From Sulfuritalea sp. (GTDB taxonomy: Bacteria > Pseudomonadota > Gammaproteobacteria > Burkholderiales > Rhodocyclaceae), in NCBI GenBank assembly GCA_021738105.1, contig JAIPCS010000144.1, forward strand, positions 1 through 8,537: a DNA stretch of 8,537 nt. The letters run 5' to 3'. A program made the position numbers and the translations under genes. This document shows, piece after piece, positions 6,946 through 8,537 of the stretch. The notes beneath the pieces are model-generated. The model ran no database searches and was not told the origin of the DNA. It worked only from the letters and a program-made list of their open reading frames with translations. Numbering within the stretch: position 1 is the stretch's first letter; each line of letters begins with the position of its first letter.

Positions 6946-7428
6946 TTACAAACCGGTGGTATTGATTCTCAAACAGGGAGTTGAGAGCATCCAGAGCTCT
7001 TCGTAACGCTTGCGCCACGGATGAATCGCAATGGGGTCGTCCAGTATGAGTGCACTACGTGGCTGGTCGACATGAAAACGCCTCACGCCGTGTCCTTCGT
7101 CGACGATCACATGGGTATCGGCCAGATGCCGCATGCTATCCGGAGTTTGTCTTATCTCGATGAGGTGCGAGTAACGCTGGATCAATTGCATCAGGCGCGA
7201 TGTATTGCGCTCCAGCGGGCCCGGGTCGTGCAACACAATCCGGATCCGGCGCGCGCCACCGGCTCGAAGAAAGCTGGCCAACGCCTCAAGTCGTGCCTGC
7301 TCATCCATTCGCAGTCTGGAAAGATCGCGATCAAAGACCAGAACCTGATGGGTTGCCTTTCCCAGCACTGCGTCACAGGCCTGACGATACGCGGCTTCGC
7401 TGGTAAGCAGGGTATAGACTGGATTCAT
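6946..7428 (-). CDS. DUF7931-like protein, possible degenerate half phospholipase-D fold
   Basis: This conserved-looking small protein has 160 residues from the ATG at 7428-7426. I recall similar proteins in Betaproteobacteria under DUF7931, sharing the pattern of a short strand, IHPW and a C-terminal TTGL/TLGL, but I could not check this. An in-frame TTG at 7491-7489 would add 21 residues; it has a well-placed Shine-Dalgarno (AGGGG, seven bases away), while the ATG has none, so the start is uncertain. The order of elements is strand VLVFDRDLS (29-37), helix about 42-57, strand RIRIVLHD (61-68), helix about 74-88, strand IEIRQTP (90-96), then HLADTHVIVDEG (101-112) and GVRRFHVDQ (114-122). 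This resembles one phospholipase-D repeat, but the HxK catalytic pair of HxKxxxxD is absent: Ala103 and Thr105 occupy those places and only Asp110 remains. No signal peptide or membrane segment is seen. It diverges from rlmD. The function is unknown. Confidence 0.75.
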   Translation of the reverse strand: MNPVYTLLTSEAAYRQACDAVLGKATHQVLVFDRDLSRLRMDEQARLEALASFLRAGGARRIRIVLHDPGPLERNTSRLMQLIQRYSHLIEIRQTPDSMRHLADTHVIVDEGHGVRRFHVDQPRSALILDDPIAIHPWRKRYEELWMLSTPCLRINTTGL

Positions 7429-7499
7429 AACAGGAGTTTTGCACAATTCCGGATGGCATACCAGCCTTTGCCGCGGATCGACGACGGACAAGCTGCGGC

Positions 7500-7522
7500 C
7501 CCTGCTTGGCTGAGCTGCAGGG
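7500..7522 (-). repeat. Hairpin in the leader of the DUF7931-like gene
   Basis: CCCTGC (7500-7505) and GCAGGG (7517-7522) form a perfect six-base stem with an 11-base loop. Read on the minus strand, the 3' arm contains most of the AGGGG that would serve as ribosome binding site for the TTG at 7491. The hairpin would therefore mask that site if the RNA folds this way. Six-base stems occur by chance, so this is a weak call. Confidence 0.3.
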
Positions 7523-7533
7523 TCGGGTCAGCC

Positions 7534-7543
7534 GATTATAATC
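7534..7543. promoter_or_regulatory. Palindromic -10 element shared by rlmD and the divergent gene
   Basis: GATTATAATC is a perfect 10-base palindrome, so it carries the exact -10 consensus TATAAT on both strands (7537-7542 plus, 7540-7535 minus). The plus-strand box lies 29 bases before the rlmD ATG and would give a leader of roughly 22 bases. The minus-strand box would start transcription near 7528, ahead of both possible starts of the DUF7931-like gene. Neither direction has a good -35: the plus strand shows GCTGCA at the 17-base distance. There is no TG extension of the -10 either. Confidence 0.45.
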
Positions 7544-7571
7544 AGCCCCTTTTTACAGGCACCTCCAGCAC

Positions 7572-8537
7572 ATGCCATTTGCAGACATTGAATCCCTCGA
7601 CCACGACGGGCGGGGCGTTAGCCATGTTGATGGCAAGGTGATATTTATTGAGGGCGCATTGCCTGGCGAAACAGTTGAATACACAAGTCACCGGCGTAAA
7701 AAAAATTACGAAGAAGCCCATGCGCTGAGTGTGATCAAAGATTCAAGTCAACGGGTCGTTGCGCCGTGTCCTCATTTTGGAATTTGCGGTGGCTGCTCGA
7801 TGCAGCACCTCAATCTGGCGGGTCAGACAGCGGCAAAGCAGCGAGTACTTGAAGATGCTTTGTGGCATATCGCCCGAGTTCGCCCCGAGCAAATCATTCC
7901 CCCAATTGCGGGCGCGGGCTCAGGTTATCGCCTTCGCGCCAGATTGTCGGTACGGCATGTCGCCAACAAAGGAGGGACCTTGGTCGGCTTTCGGGAAAAG
8001 CACAGCAGTTACGTGGCCGTCATGGACTCATGTGCGGTACTACCCCCTCAAGTATCGAATTTGATACCTGCGCTAAAGCGGTTGATCGATGGCATGTCGC
8101 TGCCGGATCGCATGCCGCAAATCGAGGTTGCGGTTGGTGGGGAGAGAATAGTGTTGTTGCTGCGCCATCTGGAGCCGCTGACAGCAGATGATCTGGATCG
8201 CCTGAGGGGTTTTGCAGATGCGCATGCGATCATCTGGTACCTGCAATCCAAAGGGCCGGAAACCGTCACCCTGTTCCATCCGGCTGATGCTCCCATGCTG
8301 AGCTATGAACTGCCGGATTTCAATCTGGAGTTGCTGTTTCACCCCACCGAGTTCACCCAGGTCAACCACGGCGTCAATCGAATGCTGGTACGACGTGCGA
8401 TGGCGCTCTTGAAACCGCAACCGGGTGAGCGAATCGCCGATCTCTTCTGCGGTCTTGGCAACTTTTCGCTACCGATCGCGCGGTTGGGCGCACATGTGCT
8501 GGGCTTTGAAGGCAGTGCAGCACTGGTCAAACGTGCC
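7572..8537 (+). CDS. rlmD: 23S rRNA (uracil-C5)-methyltransferase RlmD, 5' part
   Basis: RlmD (RumA) transfers a methyl group from S-adenosylmethionine to C5 of U1939 (E. coli numbering) of 23S rRNA. The first 322 residues are here and the frame is open at the right edge; the family is usually about 430-440 long, so the catalytic Cys/Glu region is outside. The ATG at 7572 is the only start in frame after the TAA at 7539. Residues 1-55 are a TRAM RNA-binding domain ([20 protein letters not shown]). The [4Fe-4S] cluster ligands are Cys66, Cys72, Cys75 ([10 protein letters not shown]) and Cys154 (MDSCAVLPP). The methyltransferase core shows FTQVNHGVN (262-270) and the SAM-binding [12 protein letters not shown] (292-303). 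The N-terminus is about 15 residues shorter than in E. coli. RlmCD/TrmA relatives share these motifs; the Cys spacing and the TRAM domain favour RlmD. Only a weak ribosome binding site (AGG at 7557-7559) is seen. Confidence 0.92.
   Translation, partial: MPFADIESLDHDGRGVSHVDGKVIFIEGALPGETVEYTSHRRKKNYEEAHALSVIKDSSQRVVAPCPHFGICGGCSMQHLNLAGQTAAKQRVLEDALWHIARVRPEQIIPPIAGAGSGYRLRARLSVRHVANKGGTLVGFREKHSSYVAVMDSCAVLPPQVSNLIPALKRLIDGMSLPDRMPQIEVAVGGERIVLLLRHLEPLTADDLDRLRGFADAHAIIWYLQSKGPETVTLFHPADAPMLSYELPDFNLELLFHPTEFTQVNHGVNRMLVRRAMALLKPQPGERIADLFCGLGNFSLPIARLGAHVLGFEGSAALVKRA

Noticed and set aside
7021..7641. Plus-strand open frame (206 residues) over the DUF7931-like gene and the start of rlmD
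   Set aside because: It overlaps both better-supported genes, has no ribosome binding site, and its composition is shadow-like. The minus-strand frame has ordered strands and helices and a family-like C-terminus.

Overview
This window reads as an ordinary, densely packed chromosomal segment of a moderately GC-rich Gram-negative bacterium. A BamC-type outer-membrane lipoprotein, an E. coli-like class of DapA and an RlmD-type rRNA methyltransferase point to Pseudomonadota. The order dapA - bamC - YycJ-like MBL hydrolase, and the small DUF7931-like protein, fit Betaproteobacteria (Rhodocyclales/Nitrosomonadales type) better than enteric Gammaproteobacteria, where purC usually follows bamC. This placement is inference from gene order and family recall, not from a search.

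Layout. Positions 1-2931 (minus strand) hold a tight three-gene operon read right to left: a MoxR-family AAA+ ATPase, a DUF58 protein, and the N-terminal 347 residues of a TgpA-type membrane transglutaminase that runs off the left edge. Diverging from it is a histone-deacetylase-family zinc amidohydrolase (3010-3936, plus). Next on the plus strand come dapA (4038-4922), bamC (4941-6095) and a YycJ/WalJ-like metallo-beta-lactamase-fold hydrolase (6109-6870), with gaps of 18 and 13 bases, so they are probably co-transcribed. A small minus-strand gene of the DUF7931 type (6946-7428) converges on the hydrolase. It diverges from the 5' two thirds of rlmD (7572 to the right edge).

How the genes work together. 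MoxR, DUF58 and TgpA form a recurrent module in which a MoxR chaperone is thought to act on membrane or periplasmic client proteins; the client here is unknown. DapA makes the first committed intermediate for lysine and meso-diaminopimelate (peptidoglycan), and BamC belongs to the outer-membrane beta-barrel assembly machine, so the central operon serves the cell envelope. RlmD methylates 23S rRNA.

No mobile element, CRISPR array, tRNA, rRNA, prophage or clearly foreign segment is visible, and no stretch over 300 bases lacks a gene. I do not see a clearly new multi-gene system. The best second-look items are a perfectly palindromic -10 element between the DUF7931-like gene and rlmD, a hairpin that could mask a ribosome binding site in the same gap, the DUF7931-like protein as a possible catalytically dead half phospholipase-D fold, and an inverted repeat in the dapA leader.
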